Positions 49,472 to 59,800 are shown, counted from the stretch's first letter. The stretch: DNA of 64,000 nucleotides from Pseudomonadota bacterium (GCA_026398735.1 JAPLSH010000004.1:297923-361922); one strand, 5' to 3'. Translations and numbers: made by a program. Notes: generated by a model not told the origin, from the sequence alone.

Positions 49472-52039
49472 TCAGAACAAACCCTCGCCGGCACCGGGTT
49501 GTGGCGGGCGGGCGGGGACGTGATCTGGTGTGGTGGGCTCTGCGCCTGTTGGCAGCCGATCCTCGATGAACACTTCGCGTATGCCATCTACATCTGAGTC
49601 GTCTGTCATGGCGCCAGTGCGAGACGAGATCAGTACATCAACCAAACCAGGGGGCCGCGCCTGCGCCGCCTGCGGCACACCACGCAGCGCTTCGCGCATG
49701 AAATACACCCAGATCGGCACGGCAGTGCGCGCACCTTCCTCGCCTTCGCCCAGCGGCCGCTCCTCGTCATAGCCTACCCAGACTGTGGCAACCAGCGTGC
49801 TGTTGAAGCCGTTAAACCAGGTATCGCGCGCTTCCTGAGTTGTACCGGTTTTGCCGGACAGATCAGTTCGACCAAGGGCCAGCGCGCGGCGGCCGGTGCC
49901 TCGCTTAATGACGTCGGCGAGGATATCGCGCATGAGCCAGGCGTTTTGCGCGCTGATTACCCGCGGCGCAATGTGCTCTGATTTGAGCGCACCCTGACCA
50001 CCTTGTACCGAAGCCAATGCGCGCAGGCGAACCGGTGCATCAGCCACGCGGGCTGCGGCCTGTTCTGCCGACGGTACCGGATCCAGCGGCGGGAGCAATC
50101 CCGCTATGGTCTGGCCTTCCGGCAGCGTAGTGCCCTCAGGTAGGCGTTGTGGGCCCAGGGGTGGCGGCGGCACAGAAGCATCATCACAGCTGCTACACAC
50201 CACTGCAGGGGTTGCTTGAAACAGCACTTCGCCAGCGGCATTTTCGATACGGTCAATGAGGTAAGGCGACACTTTGTAACCGCCGTTGGCAAACGTGGCA
50301 AAGCCCGTGGCCATTTGCAGTGGTGTTGCCGACAGCGTACCCAGTGCCAGCGTCAGGTTTTGCGGCAGTGCAGCCTTTTCAAAACCGAAGCGCGCTGCAT
50401 AGTCGGTAAATGCCGGCAGTCCAATATCGCGCAGTAGGCGGATGGATACGAGGTTGCGTGATTTGACCAATGCTTCACGCAGCCGCAGTGGGCCGCTGAA
50501 GTCTCCGCCAGAATTCTCTGGACGCCAGCCGCCTTCGACCGAGGCGTCATCGAGAACAATAGGCGCATCAAGAATGATGGACGAGGGCGTGAAGCCGTTT
50601 TCAAGTGCTGCCGAATATAGAAACGGCTTAAAGCCCGAACCCGGCTGACGCTTGGCTTGAGTCACCCGGTTGAACTGGTTGCTGTAGTAGTCAAAGCCGC
50701 CCACCAACGACACTACGGCACCATCCAGCGGATCCAGTGCAACCAATGCTGACTGGGCTTCCGGCACCTGCGCCAACAAAGCGCTGCCGCGATGGTCGGC
50801 CACCACTAGAATGATGTCACCGCGCGCCATCACGTCGCTGGCCTGGCGGGGAAAACCGCCAGGTTGACCCTTGGTGATGCGCCTGGCCCAGCTCATGCCG
50901 GACCATTCTATTTGTGCAGTTCCGCTGCCGCGCACGTGTACGCGGGCAGTGGTCCCCGATGTCGACAGCACTACAGCAGGCTCGAGCAGTCCAATGTTGT
51001 CACGTCCATCAAGCGTACTCTCGATGGCCGCAGCATCGGCATTGGGTGGCAGGTTGGCCTTGGCTAATGGCCCGCGGTACCCATGGCGTCGATCGTACTC
51101 AATGAGACCCAGCCGCAGCGCGCGGTTGGCAGCCGTCTGCAGTCTGCCATCTAGGGTGGTGAATACCTTGTAGCCATAGTTGACAGCCGCTGGACCGTAA
51201 CGGTTGACAATCTCTTGGCGCGCCAGCTCTGCCACGTATGGCGCTTCGGCATCAAACACCGGCGCATAGCTGCGCGCCACGATGCGCTCGGCGTGGGCAG
51301 TGCGAGCGGTTTCGATGTCGATGTAGCCAAGCTCAGTCATCCGGCGCAGCACATAGTTGCGGCGTGTGGTCGCTGCAGCCGGGTTGGTCATGGGGTTATA
51401 GCGAGACGGTACCTGAACGATACCCGCAAGCGTTGCCGCCTCAGACACGCTCAGCTGCGACAGACTCTTGCCAAAGTAAGTCTCTGCTGCGGCCGCAACG
51501 CCATAGCTACGCTGACCGAAGAAAATAACATTCAGATACGTAGAGAGGATTTCCTGCTTGGTGAAGTCCCGCTCCATGCGATAGGTGACAAACACCTCTT
51601 GCAACTTGCGCCGCCAGGTTTTGTCGAGGCTGAGGAACATGTTGCGCGCGGCCTGCATCGTAATGGTGCTGGCACCTTGAGCCCGGTCTGCAGACACCAC
51701 ATTGACTACGACAGCACGCAGCACGCCAGTCCAGTCAATACCGTGATGGCTAAAGAATCGATCGTCCTCGGCCGCCAGTACGGCATTGCGTACCAGCTCG
51801 GGAATCTGGTCATAGGTGACCGGAATACGCCGTTGCTCACCAATCTGGGAGATCACGCCGCCGGTACGCGTGTAGACCCGCAAAGGCACCTGCAGCTCGA
51901 CTTTGCGCATCGCGTCAGCCGACGGCAGCGACGGCGAGATGAACACATACACACCGGCAACGCCCAGCACGACCAGCAGCGGCAGCATGGCCAACACCCG
52001 TAAGCCGTGCCGAAGGATGACGAATGAGGGTCGCTTCAC
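49472..52039 (-). CDS. mrcA: penicillin-binding protein 1A
   Basis: glycosyltransferase motifs EDDRFFSHHGIDW, GASTITMQAARN, RRKLQEVFVTYRMERDFTKQEIL; transpeptidase SGFKPFLY, KSRN, KTGTTQ. Confidence 0.95.
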   Translation of the reverse strand: MKRPSFVILRHGLRVLAMLPLLVVLGVAGVYVFISPSLPSADAMRKVELQVPLRVYTRTGGVISQIGEQRRIPVTYDQIPELVRNAVLAAEDDRFFSHHGIDWTGVLRAVVVNVVSADRAQGASTITMQAARNMFLSLDKTWRRKLQEVFVTYRMERDFTKQEILSTYLNVIFFGQRSYGVAAAAETYFGKSLSQLSVSEAATLAGIVQVPSRYNPMTNPAAATTRRNYVLRRMTELGYIDIETARTAHAERIVARSYAPVFDAEAPYVAELARQEIVNRYGPAAVNYGYKVFTTLDGRLQTAANRALRLGLIEYDRRHGYRGPLAKANLPPNADAAAIESTLDGRDNIGLLEPAVVLSTSGTTARVHVRGSGTAQIEWSGMSWARRITKGQPGGFPRQASDVMARGDIILVVADHRGSALLAQVPEAQSALVALDPLDGAVVSLVGGFDYYSNQFNRVTQAKRQPGSGFKPFLYSAALENGFTPSSIILDAPIVLDDASVEGGWRPENSGGDFSGPLRLREALVKSRNLVSIRLLRDIGLPAFTDYAARFGFEKAALPQNLTLALGTLSATPLQMATGFATFANGGYKVSPYLIDRIENAAGEVLFQATPAVVCSSCDDASVPPPPLGPQRLPEGTTLPEGQTIAGLLPPLDPVPSAEQAAARVADAPVRLRALASVQGGQGALKSEHIAPRVISAQNAWLMRDILADVIKRGTGRRALALGRTDLSGKTGTTQEARDTWFNGFNSTLVATVWVGYDEERPLGEGEEGARTAVPIWVYFMREALRGVPQAAQARPPGLVDVLISSRTGAMTDDSDVDGIREVFIEDRLPTGAEPTTPDHVPARPPQPGAGEGLF

Positions 52040-52226
52040 GGATTTAACTCAATGTAGTTGCGCGATAGGAGGGGCGCAACCAAGGTTGGGCCCTGGTCGC
52101 AGAGCGTCTTGTGAGAGCTAAAACCGCTATTTGCAGGACATTTGCGCATTTGTGACCGACTAGACATCAAAGCCGTGGAGCAGTTCGTGTTTTATGGAAA
52201 ACGCGATCTCTATAGTGCCGTGAAAT

Positions 52227-52243
52227 ATGGCGAACGTCGCCAT
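52227..52243 (+). promoter_or_regulatory. leader hairpin upstream of pilM
   Basis: ATGGCGA-ACG-TCGCCAT followed by TTT, 36 bp before pilM. Confidence 0.4.
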
Positions 52244-52278
52244 TTTCGGTCCTGAACGGTTGGAAGGAAAGAAAATCG

Positions 52279-53346
52279 GTGCTGCGATTTGTCCGCAAAA
52301 AGCGCTCCCTGCTGGGGCTCGACATCACCACTTCGTCGGTGAAAGTTGTCGAGCTGTCGCTGGTGGCCGGCCAATATCGAGTTGAGTGCTTGGCCGTCGA
52401 GCCAATGCCGCCCAACGCGATCAGTGACCGCACGGTGGCCGATCCGCAGGCAGTCGGCGAAGCCATTGCTCGGGCAGTACGTCGCACTGGCTCGGCATGT
52501 CGTGAAGTGGCTATGGCGGTCAGCGGCACCAATAACCACCTGGCCAAAATCATCCAGATGCCGGTAGCGCTGCGCGAGGAAGAGCTGGAAATCCAGATCG
52601 AACTGCAGGCAGATCAGTATCTAGAAGTGCCGGTTGACGAGCTGTCACTCGATTTTCAGATTATGGGCCCGTCGCCGCGTGATCGCGATTCCGTTGACGT
52701 GCTGCTTGTGGCATCGCGAATGTCTCTGGTTAGCGCACTGCGCGATGCCGCCGGCTATGCGGGTCTCACCCCACGCGTTATCGACATCGAATCCTATGCC
52801 ATCGAAAACGCCTCGCAACTGTTGCGGCATCAGATGCCCGACGGCGGCGTTGATCGGGTCATTGCATTGGTCGACTTCGGTGCCACCTCCACCACTTTTA
52901 CAGTGCTGCGTGACAACAAGCTTGCCTACAGCCGCGATTTTAACTTCGGTGGTCAGCAGCTGACAGAAAGCATCATGCGCAGCTACGGCCTGACCATCGA
53001 AGAGGCGGGCCGCGCCAAGAAAGAGGGCGGTCTGCCGGGCAATTATCAGTCTGATTTGCTGGACCCCTTCATTGATGACATGAACCAACAGGTCATTCGC
53101 GCAAGGCAGTTTTATATGGCTGCCGGTAACGATCGCGAGCAGCCAGAAAAAATCCTCGTTTGCGGCGGCTGCTCCAGCATTCCAGGCGTTGCCGATCTGA
53201 TGGCCAGCCGCATCGGTATCGCCGCAGAAAAGGCCGATCCTCTCGGCCAGATCAGCGTCACTCCGCTGGCGCGCTCGCAAGGTGCACAGCGTGAGGCCAA
53301 CTCCTTGATCGTTGCTCTGGGTCTGGCGCTGCGGAATTTCGACTGA
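52279..53346 (+). CDS. pilM: type IV pilus assembly protein PilM
   Basis: LLGLDITTSSVKVVELS, actin-like fold motifs; pilMNOPQ order. Confidence 0.96.
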   Translation: MLRFVRKKRSLLGLDITTSSVKVVELSLVAGQYRVECLAVEPMPPNAISDRTVADPQAVGEAIARAVRRTGSACREVAMAVSGTNNHLAKIIQMPVALREEELEIQIELQADQYLEVPVDELSLDFQIMGPSPRDRDSVDVLLVASRMSLVSALRDAAGYAGLTPRVIDIESYAIENASQLLRHQMPDGGVDRVIALVDFGATSTTFTVLRDNKLAYSRDFNFGGQQLTESIMRSYGLTIEEAGRAKKEGGLPGNYQSDLLDPFIDDMNQQVIRARQFYMAAGNDREQPEKILVCGGCSSIPGVADLMASRIGIAAEKADPLGQISVTPLARSQGAQREANSLIVALGLALRNFD

Positions 53347-53347
53347 C

Positions 53348-53941
53348 ATGCGACGCATTAATCTACTTCCCTGGCGTGAACAACAGCGCCGTGAGCGCAA
53401 AATGGCCTTCGGGGTCGGCATGGGTGCGGCCCTCACTGTTGCATTGATGTGCGCCATTGGCGCCTATCTTTGGGCAGGGGCGATGGTCTCCGATCAGCGC
53501 GCCCGTAATCAGCGGCTCAAAAACGAAATTGTCCGCCTCGATCAGCAGATCGAGGAGATCAACAGTCTCGAGCAGCAGAAACAAAAGTTTATTGCGCGCA
53601 TGCAAATCATCGAGAAGTTGCAACGGTCGCGTCCAGAGATCGTGCATGTGCTGGACACACTTGTCCGCATGATCCCCGACGGCAGCTATCTCACCGAGGT
53701 CACCCAGCTTGATCGGCGTCTCAAGATTCGCGGCGTAGCGCAATCATCCACGCGCGTATCGGCCTTTATGCGCAACATCGATGCGTCGCAGTGGCTGGTA
53801 AATCCCGAACTCGAAGTGGTGGAAACCAAGAAAGAGAACTCGGTCGGCAACGATTTCACGCTCTATGCCGATCAAGCCTCAATCACCGATGGCGGCGTGG
53901 TGCGCTCGCCACTGGGTGCGGCACGCGGGGTCAAGCCATGA
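53348..53941 (+). CDS. pilN: type IV pilus assembly protein PilN
   Basis: RRINLLPWREQQRRERK. Confidence 0.95.
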   Translation: MRRINLLPWREQQRRERKMAFGVGMGAALTVALMCAIGAYLWAGAMVSDQRARNQRLKNEIVRLDQQIEEINSLEQQKQKFIARMQIIEKLQRSRPEIVHVLDTLVRMIPDGSYLTEVTQLDRRLKIRGVAQSSTRVSAFMRNIDASQWLVNPELEVVETKKENSVGNDFTLYADQASITDGGVVRSPLGAARGVKP

Positions 53942-54594
53942 CCTTACAGGAGCTGCGGCAACTGAATTGGCGCGATCCAGGCCGCTGGCCTTTGGGCGTG
54001 CGCGCTTGTGTCATAGGCGCTGGCTTCGTCGTGGCGTTGCTGGTGTTCAGTTATGTGCTGGTTTGGCAGAACCAGGGCCCCGACCTGGAGCAGGCTCGTA
54101 GTCAGGAAGCAAAGCTGCGCGAAGAGTTTCGCGACAAGCACTCCAAAGCCGTCAACCTCGATATCTACAAACAGCAGCTCGCCGATATCGAGCGTTCGTT
54201 CGGCGCGATGTTGCGGCAGCTGCCCGGACGTACCGAAGTGCCCAACCTGCTGGTAGACATCTCGCAAACCGGACTTGCCGCGGGATTACAGCAGCAGCTG
54301 TTCCAACCTATGCCGCAGCAGAATCGCGACTTCTACGCCGAGATGCCGATCAAGATTCGCCTGACAGGCAGCTATCATCAGTTTGGGGACTTTGTCAGTG
54401 GCATAGCCGCATTGCCGCGCATCGTCACGCTGCACGAGGTGGCCATCCGCGGCGCGGGCAAGAGTGCATCGGATCAACTGCAGCTGGATGTAGTCGCCAA
54501 GACCTACCGCTATTTGGATGAAGCGGAATTGCAGGCTGCTGAAGCCGAGCGCCGCAAGAGTGAGCAAGGCCGCAGGCCAGGGGGCGCCAAGTGA
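53938..54594 (+). CDS. pilO: type IV pilus assembly protein PilO
   Basis: single TM, coiled coil, GSYHQFGDFVSGIAALPRIVTLHEVAI. Confidence 0.95.
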   Translation: MTLQELRQLNWRDPGRWPLGVRACVIGAGFVVALLVFSYVLVWQNQGPDLEQARSQEAKLREEFRDKHSKAVNLDIYKQQLADIERSFGAMLRQLPGRTEVPNLLVDISQTGLAAGLQQQLFQPMPQQNRDFYAEMPIKIRLTGSYHQFGDFVSGIAALPRIVTLHEVAIRGAGKSASDQLQLDVVAKTYRYLDEAELQAAEAERRKSEQGRRPGGAK

Positions 54595-55097
54595 TCGGGT
54601 TGCGTCACTGCGCTGCGATGACGCTGGCAGTGCTGGCCATTGCCGGCTGCCGGGGTCGTGATGCCGATCTGGATAGCTTCATCGATCGTACCCGCCAAGA
54701 GCAGGCCACGGGCGTCAAGCCGCTGCCAGAGATAAAGCCTTACGAGAGCTTCAGCTACTCCGCCCAGGCGCTGCGCTCGCCGTTCCAACCGTCCGCCTCG
54801 AGCAGCAGCACTGTCAGTGGCCCGCGCCCCGACTCACGGCGCAATCGTGAGTTCCTCGAGCAGTTCCCGCTCGAAACGTTGCGCATGGTCGGCACGCTGA
54901 ACCTCGCCGGCAAGAACTATGCATTGGTCGTGGCACGCGATGGCTTGGTCCATCGAGTCCTGCCTGGCAATCACCTTGGCCAAAACGATGGCCGTGTCAC
55001 CGACATCACCAGCTCGAAAGTGACTGTCGTCGAAATTGTCCCCGATGGGCTTGGTGGCTTCGTTGAACGCCCCGCGGCCTTATCGGCGGCCGAATGA
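54591..55097 (+). CDS. pilP: type IV pilus lipoprotein PilP
   Basis: lipobox LAIAGCRG; LETLRMVGTLNLAGKNYALVVARDGLVHRVLPGNHLGQNDGRV. Confidence 0.95.
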   Translation: MIGLRHCAAMTLAVLAIAGCRGRDADLDSFIDRTRQEQATGVKPLPEIKPYESFSYSAQALRSPFQPSASSSSTVSGPRPDSRRNREFLEQFPLETLRMVGTLNLAGKNYALVVARDGLVHRVLPGNHLGQNDGRVTDITSSKVTVVEIVPDGLGGFVERPAALSAAE

Positions 55098-57313
55098 ACG
55101 GTATGGAGACAGCTGTAATGATCCGTCAAAGACCTTTCCGGGGTGCGCTCATCGCCCTGTTGCTTGCAGTGTGTGGGGCAGGGCCCGAAGCCCTGCGTGC
55201 CGCAGATGCGCCGGCCGATCCCAGGCCCCGGCTCGAGTCGGTCGATGTGCGGGCCGTGTCTGGCCAACGCCTCGAGGTGCAGCTTTCGCTGTCCGGTCCT
55301 GCGCCGGCACCGCTGTCTTTCACCATCGACAACCCGGCGCGTATTTCTCTGGATCTACCCGGCACAACGCTGGCACTGCCGTCACGGCGCATCGATGTAC
55401 ACAAGTCGGGCTTGGATTCCATCGTTGCGGCTGAAAGTAACGACCGTACCCGGGTGGTGCTCAACCTTGACCGTCTGCAGCCTTACGATACGCGTGTCGA
55501 AGGCAATCGCATTTTTCTGACGCTGGGTGAGGCGCCTACCGGCGCTGCTGAGCCTGGTGCCGTTAGTGCTGCAGCTGCAGCACCGCGCACCAATACGCTA
55601 GTGCCCTCCACAGGCGGCAGTGGCATCCGCAGCCTCGATTTTCGTCGCGGCACAGAGGGCTCTGGCCGCATCATTGTGCGCCTTGCTGATCCGCGTACTC
55701 CGGTCAGCGTGCGTAACCAAGGCAACCAGATTCTGGTCGATTTCCCTGGTGCGTCGCTGCCGCAGAACTATCTGCGTCGCTATGACGTCGTGGATTTCGG
55801 CACGCCGGTGCAGGGCTTTGATGCCGTGCGCTCCAACGGTGGTACGCGCCTGGTGATCTCTGCCGTCGGCGATTATGAGCAGCTGGCCTATCAGTCCGAC
55901 GATCAGTATGTGATTGAAGTGCAACCGGCACGCAGTGCGCGTGCTCAGGCCGAGGCCGAACGGCCGGTGTACAGCGGTGAGAAGCTCACCCTCAACTTCC
56001 AAGACATCGAAGTGCGCTCGGTGCTGCAGCTGCTGGCCGATGCCAGCGGCTTTAACATCGTGGTGCCAGATTCAGTCAATGGTTCAGTGACGCTGCGCTT
56101 GCAGAACGTGCCTTGGGATCAGGCGCTGGACATTGTCTTGCGCACCAAGGGCCTGGATAAACGCCGTCAAGACAACGTCATCATCGTCGCACCGGCCGAA
56201 GAGTTGGCGGCGCGCGAGAAGGCCGCTTTGTCTTCGCGTCGTGACATACAAGATCTGGCACCGCTGCGCACCGAGTACCTGCAGATCAACTATGCCAAGG
56301 CCAGCGACATCTCTGCGCTGGTTCAAGCCACGGGTGGCAAGGGCGGTATTGCCGGTAAGAACTCGATGTTGTCTGAGCGCGGTTCGGTGTCGGTCGATGA
56401 TCGCACCAACACGCTGCTAGTGCAGGACACCGCCGACAGCATTGCCAACGTGCGTCAATTAGTAGTGACGCTCGACATCCCCGTGCGGCAGGTGCTTATC
56501 GAAGCGCGTATCGTAGTGGTCAGCGATCAGTTCTCACGCGATCTTGGCGTGCGGGCCGGTTTGACAGCAACGCGCAGCAACGGCGCCAGTGGTCTTTACT
56601 CAACCAGCGGTACGGCCACCTCCACTGACACCACACTGTCCTCGGCACTGACCAATTTGGTGAGCAGTGGTTCGCCTTATCCGGTCAAAGTGCCGGTCGG
56701 CGGTGCAGCAAATAATCGCTACAACGTTAATCTGCCTGTGCCCAATCCGGCGGGCAGCCTGGCATTGATGGTGCTGGGTGCTGATTACATCGTCGACCTT
56801 GAACTCTCTGCGGCCCAGTCCGAGGGTCGCGGTGAGGTCATCTCCTCGCCCCGTGTCATCACCGCCAACCAAAAAGAAGCGCTGATCGAGCAGGGCACAG
56901 AGATCCCCTATCAGCAGTCTGCATCCAGTGGCGCTGCCACTATTCAGTTTAAGAAAGCAGTGCTGTCTCTCAAGGTCACGCCGCTGATCACTCCGGACAA
57001 CCGCGTGGTGCTTGATCTCAACGTCAAGAAGGACAGCGTCGGCCAGGTCATCGTGACTTCCGGTGGCGTCAATGTGCCCTCTATCGATACCAGCGAGATC
57101 TCCAACCAGGTCATCGTCGCCGACGGCCAGACCGTGGTGCTGGGCGGCATTTTGCAGACCGAGCGCCGCAATTCACTGATGAAGGTCCCGCTGCTTGGCG
57201 ATCTGCCGATGGTGGGCAACCTGTTCAAGCGCACCGGCAAGGTCAGCAACAAAGACGAGCTGTTGATTTTTGTTACGCCAAAGATTCTCCGTGAGGGCGT
57301 CAATGTTTACTAA
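55094..57313 (+). CDS. pilQ: type IV pilus secretin PilQ
   Basis: AMIN domains, LTLNFQDIEVRSVLQLLADASGFNIVV, secretin domain IEQGTEIPYQ, VPLLGDLPMVGNLF. Confidence 0.97.
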   Translation: MNGMETAVMIRQRPFRGALIALLLAVCGAGPEALRAADAPADPRPRLESVDVRAVSGQRLEVQLSLSGPAPAPLSFTIDNPARISLDLPGTTLALPSRRIDVHKSGLDSIVAAESNDRTRVVLNLDRLQPYDTRVEGNRIFLTLGEAPTGAAEPGAVSAAAAAPRTNTLVPSTGGSGIRSLDFRRGTEGSGRIIVRLADPRTPVSVRNQGNQILVDFPGASLPQNYLRRYDVVDFGTPVQGFDAVRSNGGTRLVISAVGDYEQLAYQSDDQYVIEVQPARSARAQAEAERPVYSGEKLTLNFQDIEVRSVLQLLADASGFNIVVPDSVNGSVTLRLQNVPWDQALDIVLRTKGLDKRRQDNVIIVAPAEELAAREKAALSSRRDIQDLAPLRTEYLQINYAKASDISALVQATGGKGGIAGKNSMLSERGSVSVDDRTNTLLVQDTADSIANVRQLVVTLDIPVRQVLIEARIVVVSDQFSRDLGVRAGLTATRSNGASGLYSTSGTATSTDTTLSSALTNLVSSGSPYPVKVPVGGAANNRYNVNLPVPNPAGSLALMVLGADYIVDLELSAAQSEGRGEVISSPRVITANQKEALIEQGTEIPYQQSASSGAATIQFKKAVLSLKVTPLITPDNRVVLDLNVKKDSVGQVIVTSGGVNVPSIDTSEISNQVIVADGQTVVLGGILQTERRNSLMKVPLLGDLPMVGNLFKRTGKVSNKDELLIFVTPKILREGVNVY

Positions 57314-59723
57314 GTACACCACTGGCTCGTCCGGTCTGGTTTCGCGTCTGCATCGCAGCTTCAGCTACGCGTTGCTTGCAGCAGTTTCAGCAAGCTTGGT
57401 TGCTTGTGGCGGCGGCGATGCCAGCAATGGTGGTAGTGGCGCGTTTTCTGCACCACCGCCTACGGTCACGCCGGCACCGGTTGCCTCCTCGCTGGTGGTC
57501 ACTTCCAGTCTGGCCACCTTGCCGTCCGACGGGTCTATCACCTCAGACATCAAAGTGCTGGTGCGCGATGCCTCCAACGTAGTGCTGCCTGGCGTGGCCA
57601 TCACGCTGCAGTCCTCGTCGGGTGCACTGACCACGGGTAAGGCCACCACCGACACTGTCGGTGAGGCGCATGCCACGCTTAGCACCGCCGGCGATCCGGC
57701 CACTCGCAACATTGCAGTCACTGTTAAGGCCGGTACGCTTACCTCTACAGTCAATGTGGCGGTCGGAGTGCCTGCCACCACCAGTCTGGTCAACGCGGTG
57801 ACTTTGGTTACCAGTACCACCAGCATTCCTGCCGATGGCTCTGCCACTGCAACGGTTGCGGCTATCGTGCGTGATGCCAACAACCTGCTGATGGCGGGTG
57901 TGCCGGTATCGTTTGCTGCCACCTCCGGTGGCTTAGCCGTCACGCAAGCGGTCACCGATGCCAATGGTCAAGCCGTTGCCACGCTCAGCACGGCCGGCGA
58001 TAGCACCACGCGCAACATCACCGTCACCAGCACCGTCGGCACCAAGAGCGCGTCTGTAGTGGTGGCGGTTGCTGCAAGCGTGCCGCCGACCAGCATCAGC
58101 ATGGGCTCGGGTTCCGGTACCGGCTTTCGTCCCAACTTGTTGGGCTTGGGCGCTGCGTCCCTGTCGGTCGGTGGTAGCACCAGCGTGACGGTCACCCTCG
58201 TGCAAAGCGACGGTACGCTCTATACCAAGCCCGCGACGATCAACTTCAATTCGCCCTGTGTGGCAGCAGGTACCGCAGCCATTCAACCCGCTGCCTCGGC
58301 GACCACCACCACGGGTCAGGCAACGGTCACCTATGTGGCTAAGGGTTGCGCAGGCACCGATCAGATTTCCGCCACGACCACAGTAGGCAGCCAGAATCTG
58401 TTGGCTACCGGCACTGTGACGGTTGCGCAAGCAGCCATCGGCTCTATCGCTTATGTGTCAGCCACGCCTACCGGCATTGCGCTCAGGGGCACCGGTGATG
58501 TGGGTCGCCCCGAAGTCAGCACAGTGGTGTTTCGTGTGCTGGATGTGTCGGGCGGGCCGCGTTCCGGCGCCACCGTCAACTTCACGCTCAGCAGCACGGT
58601 CGGTGGTATCAACCTAACCGCTGCCACTGGCGCCAGCGATGCGCAGGGTAATGTTCAGGCCACGGTCAATGCCGGCACGGTGGCAACTACGGTGCGCGTA
58701 ACGGCGCAAGTGGCCGACAGCCCGACCATCTCCACGCAATCGAGTCAGCTCACGGTGTCTACGGGCATCGCGACCCAGGGCAGTTTCTCGATGGCGCCGG
58801 TGTGCGCCAACGTCGAGGGCCTCGAATATGACGGTACCATCGCGCCCATTACGGTTCGACTGGCCGATCGCTTCAGCAACCCTGTACCCAACGGTACAGC
58901 GGTGTCGTTCATGGCCGAAACCGGCTCCATCCAAGCGCAGTGCACCACTACCACCACCTCGACCGAGGGGGGGCTGTGTACCGTCAACTGGCGCAGCTCC
59001 AACCCGCGCATGCCCGATGGTCGCGTGTCGGTGCTCGCCACGGCCATTGGTGAGGAGTCGTTCGTCGATGCCGACGGTAATGGCGTGTTCACCGCGGTCG
59101 ATACCTTCCGGCTCACGGCCTCCGGTGGTCTGCCAGCCCATGATCTGGGCGAGCCTTGGCTCGATCTGAACGAGAACGGCAGCTATGAGGCCGGCGAGCC
59201 GTTTTATGACTTCTATAACAACGCGGCTCTGGGCCAGGCCGGTGTGCGCGATGGTCCGGACGGCAAATTCAACGGGCCGCTGTGCACCGATGCGGCACGC
59301 TGCCCCGATCTGGCGACCGATCCTGCTCGCAAGTACGCACCGATCGGCACCCAAACCTTGATCATCATGTCTGGCAGCCATGCGCTGATGAGCGCCACCA
59401 ATGGCGGTGCCCTGCAGCCGCTGACCATCCCCGCCAAACAGTCAGGCTCGGTCACCGTGTGGATCCGCGACGTCAATGGCAACCCGATGCCCGGTGGTTC
59501 TACGGTCACCGCTAAGATCTCCGGCTCGGGCGTAACCCTGGGTGAGCCGTCTACCTTCACGCTGGGGTGCAGCGCGCAGTCGCCCAACGTGCAAACCGGC
59601 GGCCTCACGGTGTTCTCATTCAATGTGTCGGCAACGGCTGCGGGCTCCGGTCTGCTGTCCATCAGCATCAAGACCCCCATGGGCAACGAGACCCTCACGC
59701 AGGTTTCGATTACAGTGCCGTAA
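57303..59723 (+). CDS. large bacterial Ig-like (Big_1-type) lipoprotein
   Basis: SASLVACGGG lipobox; at least two close Ig-like repeats (LPSDGSITSDIKVLVRDASNVVLPGVAITL / IPADGSATATVAAIVRDANNLLMAGVPVSF). Confidence 0.85.
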   Translation: MFTKYTTGSSGLVSRLHRSFSYALLAAVSASLVACGGGDASNGGSGAFSAPPPTVTPAPVASSLVVTSSLATLPSDGSITSDIKVLVRDASNVVLPGVAITLQSSSGALTTGKATTDTVGEAHATLSTAGDPATRNIAVTVKAGTLTSTVNVAVGVPATTSLVNAVTLVTSTTSIPADGSATATVAAIVRDANNLLMAGVPVSFAATSGGLAVTQAVTDANGQAVATLSTAGDSTTRNITVTSTVGTKSASVVVAVAASVPPTSISMGSGSGTGFRPNLLGLGAASLSVGGSTSVTVTLVQSDGTLYTKPATINFNSPCVAAGTAAIQPAASATTTTGQATVTYVAKGCAGTDQISATTTVGSQNLLATGTVTVAQAAIGSIAYVSATPTGIALRGTGDVGRPEVSTVVFRVLDVSGGPRSGATVNFTLSSTVGGINLTAATGASDAQGNVQATVNAGTVATTVRVTAQVADSPTISTQSSQLTVSTGIATQGSFSMAPVCANVEGLEYDGTIAPITVRLADRFSNPVPNGTAVSFMAETGSIQAQCTTTTTSTEGGLCTVNWRSSNPRMPDGRVSVLATAIGEESFVDADGNGVFTAVDTFRLTASGGLPAHDLGEPWLDLNENGSYEAGEPFYDFYNNAALGQAGVRDGPDGKFNGPLCTDAARCPDLATDPARKYAPIGTQTLIIMSGSHALMSATNGGALQPLTIPAKQSGSVTVWIRDVNGNPMPGGSTVTAKISGSGVTLGEPSTFTLGCSAQSPNVQTGGLTVFSFNVSATAAGSGLLSISIKTPMGNETLTQVSITVP

Positions 59724-59737
59724 TCTGGCGATCCGCG

Positions 59738-59754
59738 GCGGCCCCGTGGGCCGC
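59738..59754 (+). terminator. hairpin downstream of the Ig-like gene
   Basis: GCGGCCC-CGT-GGGCCGC. Confidence 0.45.
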
Positions 59755-59776
59755 TGTGGACCTTTAACCCGACCTG

Positions 59777-59800
59777 ACGGCCGCCTTGTGTGGCCGTTTT
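59777..59800 (+). terminator. rho-independent terminator before aroK
   Basis: ACGGCC-N9-GGCCGT followed by TTT. Confidence 0.55.

Noticed and set aside
57600-58060. Near-identical DNA stretches as a mobile repeat
   Set aside because: They are in-frame duplicated Ig-like domains within one gene.
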